64,000 bases of DNA, from contig NC_080541.1 in the NCBI RefSeq assembly GCF_028640845.1, positions 178,848,502 through 178,912,501 of the forward strand, in the 5' to 3' direction. The notes beneath the pieces are model-generated. The model did not search any database. It was given only the letters and a program-made list of their open reading frames with translations, and was not told where the DNA came from. The stretch comes from Ahaetulla prasina. Taxonomy: Eukaryota > Chordata > Lepidosauria > Squamata > Colubridae. Each line of letters opens with the position of its first letter. Within the stretch, counting starts at the first letter, position 1. Shown piece by piece: positions 46,301 to 61,300 of the stretch. The position numbers and the translations under genes are program-made.

Positions 46301-49300
46301 GGAGTAATGAAGGAAAGACAGAGACTAATGCATCAAAAATGGCAAGAGACAAAAGTATCATTTTTGAAAGAATTTTTTTTGGAAATATTAACAGAAAAGA
46401 TTTTAGCCTTTCTGAAAGACAATACGTAAGGAAGATTTGGAAGAAATGGGTTGATTATATGTTTTATAACCATCATAAAAGACTAGATATTTGGATTTAT
46501 ACTGGATTTTGACGAGGAAGGACTAAAGTTGAACAGATATTGTAATTTCCTGTATTGAAATTCTATAATCTGTTGTATTGAATTTTAAATAGAATATTCT
46601 CGAAAGATCTTATGTAAGAAAGACTTGGGGAAAATTATATGGTTATAGAAGTTATAAGGGAGATATTCTCTGAATTGGATTGGATTTTTATGCTTTAGCT
46701 GGTTTTAAATATTTTAGGATTAATTTGTTCTACTGATCTATATATTTTATTACTGTTTATTGTTAATTTTTTGAAGGATTTTGGTTATGTAAGGAGGAAG
46801 TCAGAGCTAGAGAGGGAGAATTGGTATAATAGTTTTGGGGAAAAAAATTTTTTTAGCATATGGTTGTTTTATTTTTAACTATACCTTGTGTTTGTTCCGG
46901 GAAGCCAGGGGGGGAGGGGGTTTGTGAAGGGAGAGGGGTTGGGGGGAAAGGGGGGAAAAAATTTTTTTGTAAAACTTTTTGAATAAAAAAAAAAAAAAAG
47001 AAAACAAGTCATCTACCAGGATAATCAATTCTGTTACATTCCCAGCCTGAGCCCTGGTTGAAGATTCCAGAAAAGATGTTTCTTTTAGGATCCTCTACAA
47101 ATGAAGTTCTATGGCCTTCTCCAGAATTTATTGTAAAATGGGAAGATTGGAAATATATAATTGTTTCATTATAAATTATGTTATAATTGCTTAGATCAAG
47201 AGTTGTCTTTTTAGAACTGGAAATAAGATTAATTTCTGAGTAAAGCTGCATAAGGTCAAATAATTGTAATAGAATGTTTCGTCTCTCAGCAATAACAAAA
47301 TGGGATGGGGCCACATGAAATTTGGATGAAGGGGTGATTTGTGCAATTATAAAAAGTAAGCAAAGCTGCTTCATACACAGGGAAAGGACCGGAATGTTAC
47401 CCCCCTGACCATGAGAGACATCATCCATCAAAGTATTTTAATTTTTGAAGTGGAGAGTTCACTTTGGACTTACAGTGTTGTATTTTCCTTTACAGAAAGT
47501 CCCTTTGACTCCCAAATTAAAAAAGTGAAAGAAAATCTCGATTCAAACCAGTGTTTAAATGAACAAAAAAAAGTAAGTATAATACATTATATGTTAAATT
47601 TGTATCATTTTTTTAAAATCAACCTGTTCATACTATCAATGCTCCAGAATTATGTACTTGGATTAGTGGATGTGAAACGTGATTTGAATAATGACAACTA
47701 TTAACCACAAGAAACATTTGTGTGTGGCGTTTGTGGAAGTTCACAATCAATTGTGGACCTGCTTGAGCTCATATTATCAGCTGGAAGTGGGAGGGGAAGG
47801 GGAGTCAATTTATTGCTGAGAGAGAAATTGGGATATGTGAATGATGGTAAAGCTGGGTTGTTTTTTTCTTGCTGTAGCTCTGCAGTGGTTTGGTGACACC
47901 AGTAATGGAATTGCTGGTCTTCTTATTGTTATGAAGTCTTGTCTGACTGTATCTCCTAAATCCTTCCCCCTCCCATTTTGATGTTGACTCTATCATTGCC
48001 CACAAGACCATCCTGCTTAACTGTCTAGCTATGTCTCTATTCCCATTTATTTATGTCCAGAGAAATCAATGGATGAGCACCCTTTAGCACAAGGGTAGTC
48101 GACCTTTTTATACCTACCACCCACTTTTCTATCTCTGTTAGTAGTAAAATTTTCTAACTGCCCACCAGTTCCACAGTAATGCGCCATGTATCATCGTCTG
48201 CGCATGCCTCTCATGCATCGTGGATTAGGTTGGGAGGGGTGCACCGGCTACCAGCTCTGCTTGTCTGTTACAGCAGGGTGATGTGGGGGGAGATGCGCAA
48301 GCTATTCTGGGACGAGGCTTTTTTGTTTGTGGTCACACTATAGCGCCATTTAGTTTCACTTATGTAATGCGAACTAAACTTATGCGCGGACGATACAAAT
48401 AATATATTTTCAGAAATTTAAATTGTCACGGGGAATTTTATGAAAACCTAACGAAAATGTTTTTAAATAATGCTATGAAAAAATTTTTAAAAGTCAATTA
48501 AACTAAAAAAAAGGAAAGTGCTTCAGTATCTGACAAAACCCCTACTGCCTACCATGAAAGCTGGAACGCCCCAGCGGCGGTAGGGACCAGGCTGACTACC
48601 ACTGGTTTAGCATATATGTGCCCTCCAATAGTCCTCCTCATATGTGGCTTTGAAGCCTCTGCAGATCAAAGTGGCCAATTATGGATAAAGTTATCCATTT
48701 TTTAAAAAAAAAAGTCATTGCTGGTTAATTTAAACAGAAACTCTGATATCATTTTTTTTTTAAATCACTTTAAAAGAGAGTTTAAGACAGGCATTGAAAA
48801 CCCTGCCATAATTTGTATAATTTCTATTTTATCTCTGACTGCTGAGCAAAGCATTCAAAAGAAATGTATGGCAATCTCCAGTCCCGCTGAAGGCTTGCTA
48901 GGCCCTAAAATATGTCTTCAGAACATTGTTTCTGAAGAGAGAGAGAAAAAAAAAGAGCCTGGATCAGTATATGCAGGAAAGAAATTTAAACTAACATGGT
49001 TTTCAGGGTCTGGTGAACTGATCCGGCATTTGTGGTACAGATGGTTTCTACAGGTCTCCAGTCCTGTCCTAATCAGGAGTCTCCAACCTTGGCAAGATTA
49101 CCAGTTTTTGAAGTCCACAAGTCGTAAAGTTGCCAAGGTTAGAGACCCCAGCCAAAATAACTCTGCAGAGATTCTTTCTTCACTTGCCAACTCTGAGAAC
49201 ACCATGCTTCCTTTCTCCTTTTCTTTTAGGAAAAGAATTTATATTGCTCAGTGATGGCTTCTGCCTTGAACTTCGGGGAACCTCTTAATGCTAGTAACAT

Positions 49301-52300
49301 GCATAATGAAACCACCCTGAAAGTAAGATTTATTGACAACTGCAGAGACAGCATTTGACCACAGCTTCTCTTTCCTGACAAGCAAGACTGCATGGTTTCC
49401 TATTGTGTACATTGATGATGGGTGGATAGAGGAAAAGTTGGGTCATTATTCTAGGAATTAAATCAGTTTTTCGAATGAAAATTCAAATTCAGTTCATATC
49501 TGTGTTTCAATATGGGATTGGCATAGGGAAGGGAAGAAACTTTTTCAATGTTTAGTGGAAAGGAGATTGGAAAATTAAATTCTGGAAAACAAGGTAATAG
49601 AGTTACCTTAATATCAAAGTCTGGAATGTCCCACCTGATTCAGCTGTCTCAGCTACAGATTTTCAGTTTCAGTCACAAATTGAATTCCATAGACTTTACT
49701 TTATACTTAAGTGGTCAGTAGAGGGCGTGCATAACTGTACTAACATGCCTATCATTCAGTGATGGGTTACTACTGGTTCGCCCCAGATTGGGTGAACCGA
49801 TAGCGGCGGTGGCAGGAGGCTCCGCCCACCTATCTGGATACTCATGCGCATACGCATAAGCTTCTGCGCATGTGCAGAAGTGTTGCGTGCACACACAAGC
49901 GCGTGCACATGCACGAGCAAACCAGTAGCAAACTAAATTGAAGCCCACTACTGCTATCATCCCTCTCATTGTATTTTAATTCTCTTATTCTTGTCCTCAT
50001 TTCTGTTTGACAAATTCCAATAAATAAATAAAATAAATAAAGGTAGAAATAAATAAATTGGTTCCATACTTCATAAGATTCCATTGTTTGACATTTTAAG
50101 TTTGTAAATATATTTAATTTAATTTTGGTATGCAAAATCAAGTTTTATATATACTTTTGTTAATTACAATTAACAAATAATCAAGAATACAAGATCCATG
50201 ATCTTGTGTGGATTCCATTAAGGAACCATGTTAGCATTTTGATCCCAAACAAGAGACTTCATCTCTTGTATTGTAGTGTAAATGTTTTTGAGTCATGAGA
50301 AATGAATCCATTTCTGATGAAGTTCATAATTAAACTGTTAAACATTAAGATGCCACAAAACCTACTGTAGTTAGGGTTTGGGTTAATTAATAAGGTTTAA
50401 TTAATAAGAAATACTTAGGAAAATTAGAAATGGGTGAAATCTATACTGAGAACTCCACAAAAGCTAAATTGTGAAAGGTTTTTAAAAATGCAGTAAAAAA
50501 GTAGAAAGACGTTCAAATTTATTTTTTAATGTCAAGCATGGAACTGATATCACAACTTTAGGTTTTGTTTTGAATTTGAAAAAATGAGTAGGTGAAGTTT
50601 TCATATCCACAGACGGGGTTCCAAGGTTTGTTTTGGCATTGAATTCTAAAATGATCACCACGGCTATGCTGATAAAACCATCTTTTGGGTATGCATGGTA
50701 TCTGAATCCAGCCATGCAGCCATATAACAGTGTAAGATTCAAGTTGAAGTATATTGAATGTCTTCTATAATATCCTGACAACAAAATTCTTAATGAAATG
50801 CTTGAGAAAACCTCAATGAGATTTGAAAAGTTTGCTTCTTGTAATGCTGCAGGACTCGGTGAATTCCTTTGAAAATCTTTTTGATAATCGCTCTCACTGG
50901 GATAATAACATAAAGAAGGATCTTGTCACAATTTTGCCCATGATTATGGAAAAAATAAGGTTAAATGCACTATTAACAGCTCTTGCAAATCCAGGAAACA
51001 TCTCTCAAACTGTGGTTCGAAACTTCACAGGTAAGGAAAAAGAAAGATGAACTTTGTCTTTGAAGGAAAAAAAGAGAAAGGCATTTGTCTGTATGTTGTA
51101 CAAGTCAGCATACAGGCAAATGTATGACTCATACATGTACTGAGTTTTCTTTCATTCATCAACTAGGGGTGCACATGGCAACTCACAATTTTGACTTCTT
51201 TAATGAAAGAGTAGAATAGAATAGAATAGAATAGAATAGAATAGAATAGAATAGAATAGAATAGAATAGAATAGAATAGAATAGAATTTTTTATTGGCCA
51301 AATGTGAATATACACACGAGGAATTTATCTTGGTGCATATGCTCTCAGTGTACATAAAGAAAAGATATGTTCATCAAGAATCATAACATTTAATGATAGT
51401 CATAGGGTACAAATAAGCAATCAGGAAAAAATATCAATATAAATCGTAAGGATACAAGCAGCAAAGTTACAGTCATATAGTCATAAGTGGAAGGAGATGG
51501 GTGGTGTGAATGATGAGAAGATTAATAGTAGTGCAGATTCAGTAAATAGTTTGACAGTGTTGAGGGAATTATTTGTTTAGCAGAGTGAAGGCGTTTAGGG
51601 GAAAAGCAACCTGTATATGAGAGTTCAGATATGTTTTCAATTTATTTATTTCATTTATTATTTAAATTTGATTCCTACCTTTGCATGAAAAAATTCCAAT
51701 AAGCTGTCAAATTAATCAAATCATTCATTTAGAAAAGAAAACAAAAAGATTTATTAATATCACAAGTAGTAGTAAGACCAGCAGCGTTGTAATCAATTCA
51801 GTTAATAAGCTTTTTTCATGAATGAACCATCAATAATAGCAAGTGCTATTATTAGGAATTTTGTTTCATTCTATTGTGAGATGTGGTTCTTATTTGACAT
51901 CAGCTTCTGGTTAAAAAAAATATATGACTAGCATTCATTAGATCCATTCAGCAACTTGGCATTTCTCTGTCTTTTCAGTGATCCAAACAAAGCTTATCAG
52001 TCCAGAATCCTTGGAAAAGAATGAACTCACATTAGAAGCTCAAGGAGATCAAATGACTATCCACCCAAGAGCAGCAGCTTCCATGACCACAGGTATTGTT
52101 TATAAATAGCTTGGGTTTTCTACAGAATAGATCCAAAATTACTTTTACTATCTATTTTATTGCTCCCTCTCTGTCGGCTGCAACCTTAGATTTTTTGAGT
52201 TTGTGGAGTGTTTTATCACTTTGGTTTGGATTAGGGAAGTTGCAATCCAACACTACATTGGGAAAGGTGAAAGGGAATAGAAAGTAGTTGGTACCATAGT

Positions 52301-55300
52301 ACCTATTTTACCAAGAAGTAAATATATGGATCTACACCGATCCTTTCATTATCAATCTCTTCCCAAGTTTGGGGAAACCATGTGTTTGGTTTTATGTGTC
52401 TACCTGATCCTCCTTCTGTCTCTTGCAGGTACTGTTGCTGTGGCTTTTATATCATACGGTGGACTAAAATCACTCTTAGAAGACACTTTACTGAAGAATG
52501 GAACATTCCTAGACAATGAAATGCTGACAGATGTTCATATGAACTCTAGGCTGGTAAGCGTTTCTGCCAGGAGCAAAATACAGAATATTTCTACCCCAGT
52601 CAATCTCACTTTTCAGCATGTCAAGGTATGTAAATGAAGTCTACATACATAATCAAGCTTTTTTTTTTCTATCCGTCTTATGAATATATATTAAGGAAGA
52701 AAGCAGAATATCAAGAAAAATGTAAATCTGTATAAATATTCTAGGTAGACCTTGTTATCATTCAAGCTTTATACAGTAAATCAGGGGTGGGTTCTAAATT
52801 TTTTTGCTACCGGTTCTGTGGGCGTGGCTTATTTTGTGGGCATGGCTTTATGGTCATGTGACAGTGGGTGTGGCTTGATGGTCATATGACTGGGTAGGCA
52901 TGGCCAACTCAATGTCTCTCATGTCAAGAGGTACCTCGCCTGGCCCCTCCCCTCCTAGCCATTCCTTGTCACACCCAGCCTCAACGTATCTATAGTTCTG
53001 CAAAAATGTTGTTCACCTTTTTGCAACTTTATTATCTACATACTATAGATCAGGGGTCTCCAAACTTGGCTACTTCAACTCCCAGAATTCCTCAGCCAGT
53101 TTTGCTGTCTTAAAGTCTTAACATGGCCAAGGTTAGAGATCTCTGCTATAGATGCACTTTCATGGACCACTGAAAGGAGGAAATGGCTCACATGCTTTGC
53201 CCAACAATGTGATAGGCAACAGGCTTTTAAGGGGCTGCTAGAAAGAAGGGGGGAAGAAGTATTTTCCAAAGCACCAGAAGGCAAAACAAGAAGCAATGGA
53301 TGGAAATTCAACAAAGAGAGAAGCAAACTAAAACTAAGGACAAACTTCCTGACAGTGTGAACCTATATAGATTTCAGTCATAATTTCACACATAAAGTAG
53401 CCATTCATGTAATACAACCTGCATATTGTTCAAAACAATCATTAGTATTATGGCTGATGTTTGACAGCAAATCTAAAATCCCCTTTCCCTCCCCACTCCA
53501 GGGGAAGGTTACTTCAAAATCCCATTTCCTCCCCACCCCACTAATCTGTTCTGTGAAGGAATCAAACTCCCCCCTCTTCATTTCCCAAATAAAATATCCC
53601 AGATATTTAAGGAATAATCAAGCTGCTAGCAAGGAACCTGTCTGGAATTCCACATTCTGCCAGCTGCATAAAGGAAACTTTTAAAGCAGAAAACAGCTAC
53701 CGGAAGTTCAGCTCCATTTACAAGCAGGCAGAAAACTCATTCAAGACAGGATACTTCACAATGGAAATCGCCCAAATCTTTTTAGAAACACAAAGCTCAT
53801 GTTGCACAAACCCCAAAACTTCAAAAACATTGAACCATATAAGAATTCCTCCTCTTATCCAATTTGTTGTTCATCTGACTCAGAATGGAGCTTCTAGCCG
53901 CTCTGTCAATTTAAAACGACAGCTTTTTCCCCCCCTTCTTCTTTGCCAAACGATCTCCTAGCTGAGAAGCAGCCGATCAATTTAAAGGGACGGTGTCTTG
54001 GTTTTTTTCCTCTTCTTCGACAAGTGAGTCTTGATTTTTTCCTTCTAGCCGATCAGCTGGGAGTCGGGAGACAGCAATAGATTGGGGGCGGGGCCAGGCA
54101 GAATTTTTACTACCGGTTCTCCGAACTACTCAAAATGTTTACTACCAGTTCTTGCAAACTGGGGAGAACCGGTAGCAACCCACTACTGCAGTAAATCAGA
54201 AGTCTGATAGCACCTTTTCATGCTAACAACTTTTACAAAGCTTATGCATTTAATAGTATTTGTGTCTCCCTGTCTGTAAGTTCTACGATGTTTACATTGT
54301 TCCTTTTGCTTGTCTTACAGTTGTTTCCTTGTTAATGTAACTCTGCAACTGCGCGGTAGGAGATAAAGTAAATAGGTAGATTTTCTCCCTACCTCCCATC
54401 AACATTACTTCCTCTTGCAGAAAAAAGTTGCCCAGGAAAAGGTTCTCTGTGTCCACTGGGTTTCTGGTGCCTTATCCGATCATGGTTGCCAACAGCTCTT
54501 TTCTAACATCACCCATACAGAATGCAGCTGTCAACATCTGTCCAATTTTGCTGTACTGACGGCCACAACTCACAAGCAAGTATGTAACTTCTGAAAACAT
54601 CTCAGAACTGTATCATGATAAACAGCATATTATTTTTTTCTCACTTATTCAAATATCTCTTCCGTCCTGCTCTTGTCAAGGAAGATAATTTTAATCATTG
54701 AAGCTGGGATAGAATAGAATTTCTCTACTCAACATGCTGAAAAGTTTTCTCTAATTATTCATAGCCATTCCTCTTAACATACAGTACAGAAATGCTTGTA
54801 ATCCTCAAGATTTAAGGATCCTGACACTTCTCTTCCAATCACAATACAACAAAAACAGTCAGGTAATAGAATAGCTTTTATATGTAAGTCAGATCTATGG
54901 TCTAGACAAAGTGTAAACACATTTTCCTTATCAAAAGGTGTCTCGTATGATTTTGAGAACAGCTGTCTTCTGTTTACAGAGAGATCTGACCCTCACCATT
55001 ATTAGCTACATTGGGTTGTCCATCTCAATCATCTGTCTCTTCCTGTGTATTGTCACATTCCTCTTCTGCCGCTCCAGCCACAACAGCAGCACCTTCATCC
55101 ACCTACAACTGAGCTCCTGCCTGTTTTTTGCAGACCTCCTCTTCGTAGTTGGAATAGATAAAACAAGCAACAAGGTATTTCAGAAGAATATGTGAGGCTC
55201 TGCTCAGTGGAGAGAGAACCCGATCTGAGTATGCTTCCTACTTAGGAAGTCTTCATTTTTCTATAGATTGCGTTGAGCCAGTTTTCTTTGTAAACCCATT

Positions 55301-58300
55301 TTTTAAAGTTTTTTTGTTAGCTTTATGACAGTGACATATCTCAAATGAAAGAAGAGATACTGTGCACAGATTTTACCTGTAGCTGGTAGAAGCATGAATG
55401 TCGGAATATGATTTGTTCCATTTCTCTGCTTTTTATAGCTCATTCTTGATTTTCTTTCAAAACCAGCAATTCAAGAATCAGATGCTGATAAAGGAATAAC
55501 ATTTTATTTTTGATTCAGATCCTGTGTTCGGTCATAGCTGGAATTTTGAAGTATCTTTTTTTGGCCTGTTTTGTCTGGATGTTCTTGGAAGCTGTCAATC
55601 TCTACCTCATTGTCAGAAACTTGAAAGTTGCAAATTACAGCGGGGCCAGCAAGTATATGAAGATATCTATGTACCTCATTGGTTATGGGTGTCCTGTCCT
55701 GATTGTAGCTATTTCTGCAGCAATTAAACCTGGAGCCTTTGGGACTCGTTATCAGTAAGTCTTCGCATAGGGTTAAAAGCTGCTTCCCTCAGCCATGTGC
55801 CACCAAGATGTAAACTACATGAGCACAATTGCTAGTATAACTCAGGGAGCACAACTCTGTATAATACATTGGACTGTTTGCATATCTATCTAAATTTCTC
55901 CTGATGATATTTCTTTTTCTTTAGCTGCTGGCTTAATCCAGATTTTATCTGGAGCTTTATGGGACCTGTCTGTGTGATAATTGTGGTGAGCAAATATTTT
56001 CTCTTATTCTTTACCATAGAGAAATGAAAGAATTTTATAACTTTTTTCTGAAGTGAGAAAGAAGAGAAAAAGTTCTTGACCTTCTGTAATGAATATTGTT
56101 ACATCAACCTTGGTTGGTTGTTCTATATTTACAATGTGTTGGAACATGTTCGTAATTTTTTGAAAATGCAGGAAAATCAGTTCTTTCGGCTAATTAATTC
56201 TAATATTTTGCAAAGAGCTACAATTTTATACTAAAGGATAAGTTGTTAGGGAAAGAAAGAAAAGTTGAATGTGAGAGTGAAAAGATAACCCATTTTGTCC
56301 TGATTTGCAGAAATTTCAATTTTTTTTCTGTCATCTGTAATTAAAATAGAGTTAGATGTCTATTCATTAAAAGCATCAGCTACCAAAATGTATGCTCTAA
56401 AACAGCAGTCTCCAACCTTTCTAGCTTGGCAATCTGGCATGGAGGGAGGGAGATGGGATGGCTTTGCATGAGGGACAAGCGTGTATATGCACCCAGATTC
56501 ACTTGTGTGAGCACCCTCTGCTCATCACACAAGAGGGGCTGTGAGTGCAAGCATCTGCCACTCGCATGCGTGGGTCTATGAGTGCAAGTTTGCATCGCTC
56601 GTGCAAGAGCCTGTTGCTCATGCGCTCACCCACCATCTGTGTGGCCTGGTTCTAACTGGGCCCCACCTGGTTCTAAGTGGCCATAGTCCGGTTCTTCTTC
56701 ATCTTATTTAGTCTTAGAACATTATCTATCTGCTGTTGTTATCATTAATTTATTTATTTCTGAAGATTTTCTTTTCCTCCCAAAGGTCAACTTGGTGTTT
56801 TTCTGTCTTATTCTGAAGAATCTACATAAAAAATTGGCATCTCTTAATTCAGAGGTATCTTCAGTCAAAAATACCAGGTAAGATCTATCACAAAGCATGA
56901 ACTGTGGAGTACAGTTCAGTATGATCCTCACAAAAATAAAAATAACAATGCTTCAAAATTCCTTTCCATGACAAATTGTGAGATAGAAAACTTGTACACT
57001 ATAAGAAGGGTATTCAGGAGCAAATATAGAAATTCATGTAGTGGAGAACAGTACTGAGGTCTTTATATGCAGGAGGTTGGCAAAATTTGGCAGAGGGGTG
57101 AATTGCTCAGAAACTATCAGTAGCAAAAGGGTCCTTTTCATTATGGAGGTCAGCATCTCTTGCCCCATTGAGTTAAAAATTGTAGAATCTAGGTTGTTCC
57201 TCCATTTTGCAGAAATATCTTATATGGATGCATACTGGCTGGGCATCTGTAGAAGACAATGACTTTACTGAATCATAGGTACAATATGAAATAGGATGTC
57301 TCAGTATTCATTGATTTAAAACCAAGCATTTTGTCACCAGATATCAAAGCAGTGACCTTAATCTTGGATATTAGCAGTAGATTTTAGGTGAACTGTCTCA
57401 GCAAAGGGGAAACTCCAAGTGATTGATAATGGCCTACTGTACTAGTTTCCCATTCTTCCTCTTCTTCTTTGACTATGGCCACAATCAACTCTAACCATTT
57501 CCCATTGTTCCACATATCTCATTTACATCCTCTTCTGTGAAGTGAAAGTTCTGGTTTCATTCTACCACAGAGTCAGTTGAGGGAGAGAGAGGATTACCTT
57601 AGATCAGGGCTGGGCAACTATGGCAACTTTATGACTTGTGGACTTCAACTCCCAGAACTGAGAGATGCTGGCTCCAGAATTCTGGGAGCTGAAGTCCACA
57701 GGCTATAAAATTGCCATAGTTGCCCAGCCCTGCCTTAGATTTATTCGGATGCTCTCTTTTCAGCAGTGTCATTTCCCTCTTGATTTCTTGCCTTTGTTGT
57801 AGGTCACTGATATTTAAGGCCATAGCCCATGTGTTCATCCTGGGTGTGACCTGGTGTTTTGGCCTCTTTCAACATGGCCCTGTGGAAGACATTATGGCAT
57901 ATCTCTTCACCATCACCAACAGTGTGCAAGGAATCTTCATTTTTCTGGTGCACTGCTTACTCAACCAAAAGGTGTTGTATAGCAATGTTTTTCAATCTTT
58001 TCCTCCCTGTGGTCCCCTGTCTAGGTCACATTATTGATAGAAAAAGATGGCCACTTTCCCAGTTTTTATATATCTCAGCATATGTTGTGGCCTCCTGTTA
58101 TGTGTTCTTCACTTTTGTGCCCTTGAAATATCCATATGGCCCCTGGCTGAGAATCACTGATGTAGAAAACAAGAAAGGGTTGCACAGGAATGTAAGTTAC
58201 CACACAAACAACCTAATATTTCAAATTTTCCAGACTGGGTTCGGGATTTTGTGAGCTCCTGGTACAGGAATAGTCAGAGCCATTTCCCACTCCCAGTTTC

Positions 58301-61300
58301 CTGTCCATGCTAGAGATAAAGAATGTGGTAGTAACAAATGTTTCTTCAAATTCACTCTGCAAATGAACTGAACTTCCCTTGGCATAAATCCTTCCTGTTA
58401 TAGTCAGCATTGACCCCACTGATTGGTTGGTATGGAGTGGCATATTTGCTTTCCTTGTGAATCTGAAGCCTTATTTGTAATGCCTATGAGGAAATGTGTT
58501 CATTTTTCAATGAACATTTCTGGAATATTGCAAAGAGGTGGGTTTTGTTTTTGGAGGGGTTGTTTTTTTTGGAGGCTGTTTGTTGCTAAATATAAAGTGG
58601 CTCCAAGAGGAGTTTTGCAGGCTTCAGATTTTGTTTTGGTACCTGAATTCATCCATAGCTCATGTGTAATTATCCATCCTTTTACCTAGTCTGTTCAGAA
58701 AGCACAGATATTAGTCTCTGTGAAGTTCAGAGGAGATTATAGACAGATCAGTAATGGAATTTACTAAATGGCTGTCCAAAATATGTACATTCCCTTTATT
58801 TTGGTATCTTCTTAACCAATTACCATCATTATACAACCAGACATTCAGAAATGGCAAAAATGTGTATAATCTTTAACTTTCCTTTAGAGAAAATAAGCAG
58901 ACTAGGGAAATAGAAGAAAAATGCATCTCAACAACCTCTTTGCAATGGGAAAACTGCAGCTTAATTACTTTGTTTACTAATATACACAAACACAAACAAA
59001 TCCACAAACCAAACTAAAGCTGATTTGATTTCTTTGCTTTGAAATATTTCAGCATACAGGTAGTTCTTATTTAGCGACCGCTTCCTTTTGCTATAACAAC
59101 AGTGATGAAAAAAAATAACTTTGTGGCCAATTCTGTCATTACAACTTTTGCAAAACTGTAAAGCAAAGGAAAGCTGAAATAAGGTCCTAAGCACAGCATA
59201 GTTTCCTTTAGCAGCTACTTCACTTAAAGGCCAAGTTATCGGTCCTGATTATGGTCGCTAAATGAGGACTTCCCACTCTAATAGGATACTAGTAGACAAT
59301 TCCTCATTCTGACTTTGAATTTTGGGTTTTCAGGTGAGAGAAGAATACTGGAATTGGATCTGTTGCAACAGAAAGAGTTCACCTGAGGTTTCTGTTGTGG
59401 TGACTTCTTTTCCCATCAGCAATCCTTCAGTAAGCATGACCAAAACTTTTTATTACATTTGCAGTGGCATGGATAAGCGGTTTCTGCAGCCCAATATTGC
59501 AAGGATAAACATGCATAGGATATCATATCTCAGAGATTAGAATTATTTTTTCCACCTAATATTATTGTTACAGTGCAAATATCATGTATCCACACATGGC
59601 AAAGGGGGCAAATACTGGTAGTCCTCGACTTACGACCACAATTGAGCCTCAAATTTATGTTGTTCAGTGAGACATTTGTTAAGTGAGTTTTGCCCAGGGG
59701 TGAAATACTCCCGATTCGGACCGGCTCACCCGATCCGGTAGTGATGGTGGCCAGTGGTTCGGAGAATCAGTAGCAAAAATCCTTGGCCCCGCCCCCTGCC
59801 TCTGCTGAGCCGCACCTTCATCAGAGGTGTTTTTTTTACTTTTAAAAGTAGTTTTTCTTCAGCCGAAAATATGCCTTTAAAAGTAAAAAAAAGCCTTTGA
59901 GGATCTCGCGGCTCAGCTGAGATCGTCAGAACCCTTTAATCTTTTTTTTTAAACAACCTCTTCGGCCGAAGAGGTTGGGGAAAAAAAGTTTTTAAAAGGC
60001 TCCTCTGCTGATCCCAGCTGAGTTCCTCATCACCAGAACCTTAAAAAAACATGTTTTCTACATGCTCTTCAGACAAAGAGCTTGTAGAAAACCTCCTTTT
60101 AAGAGGTTCTGGGCTGAGATGAAGCACTTACCTAATTAACTGCTCCTTTCGGGCTGGGAAAGCCATGCTTTACATCAGTTGCATCAGCTAGCAACTGATT
60201 CTGTCTGCCTGAAATCCATCTCCTCAGCATCTTAATCTGCCTGCTTTCCTGGCTGAGGAACTCTGGGAATTGAAGTCCACAAATCTTAAAGTTACTAAGG
60301 TTGGAGACCCCGATCTAAAAAATATACATTAAATAAAATAATAAAATAAAATATTTGTGCAGCTTTCTGAGATTTGGTGTGTTTCTGTAGTGTTTCACTC
60401 TAACTACACACACAAAATCTCACAAAGTTGTATGTGGCATTTTGTGTGTGTGTGAGTCAGTTGTGTTGTGTTGTGTGTGTGTGTGTGTAAAGTGTTAAAG
60501 TTGGTTTTTGGTACCTCTTATTGTTTAGTATACTTTGTTTATTATTTTTATTATTTATCGTTAATAATTTATCGCCACGCCCACCCAGTTATCTGACCAC
60601 CAAGACACGCCTACCAATTAAGCCACACCCACAGAACCAGTAGGGAAAATTTTTAGATTTCACCCCTGGTTTTGCCCCATTTTATGACTTTTGTTGCCAC
60701 GGTTGTTAAGTGAATCATTGCAGTGGACAAGTTAGTAACCTGGTTGTTAAGTACATCTGGCTTCCCCATTGCTTTGCTTGCCAGAAGGGCGCAAAAAGTG
60801 ATCACATGACCCTGGGACGCAGCAAAGGTCATAAATATAAACCAGTTGAATTTTGAGCACCTGAATTTTGACCATGTGATCATAGGGATGCTGCAAAGGT
60901 TGTAAGTATGAAAAATGGACATAAGTCACATTTTGCAGTGTGGTTGTAACTTTGAACGGTCACTAAACAAACTGTTGTAAGTCAAGGACTGCCTGTAGTT
61001 GATTTAGTTTGATGTTGCTGAGATTTAGTTTCGCCATTATTTTCACCAAAAGGCCTAGGAAATGCACAAAAGAGCTGAACTGGGTCACTGTCTGTATAAA
61101 AAAAACTTTTTGAAGTTATTTGTGTTTTGTTGAAATGGTGTAGAGATCCAGTATTTCATGGAGGGTTCCTTAGCAGAGATGGTATTCTGACAGGTTCTGG
61201 AAAACGGGTAGCAGAAATTTTGAGTAGTTCGGAGAACCGGTAAATACCACCTCTGGATGGCCCCGGCCCATCTATTCTCTGCCTTCCGAGTCCCAGCTGA

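Larger units (their letters stand above)
54366..55232 (+). other. Near-identical tract shared with copy A
   Basis: Counterpart of 13824-14686; covers intron 8 end, exon 9, all of intron 9, exon 10 and the first ~58 bp of intron 10. Confidence 0.8.

Noticed and set aside
46088..46429. 113-codon frame as a possible host gene
   Set aside because: It sits inside a retroelement bounded by a perfect 17-bp duplication and has no splice context.
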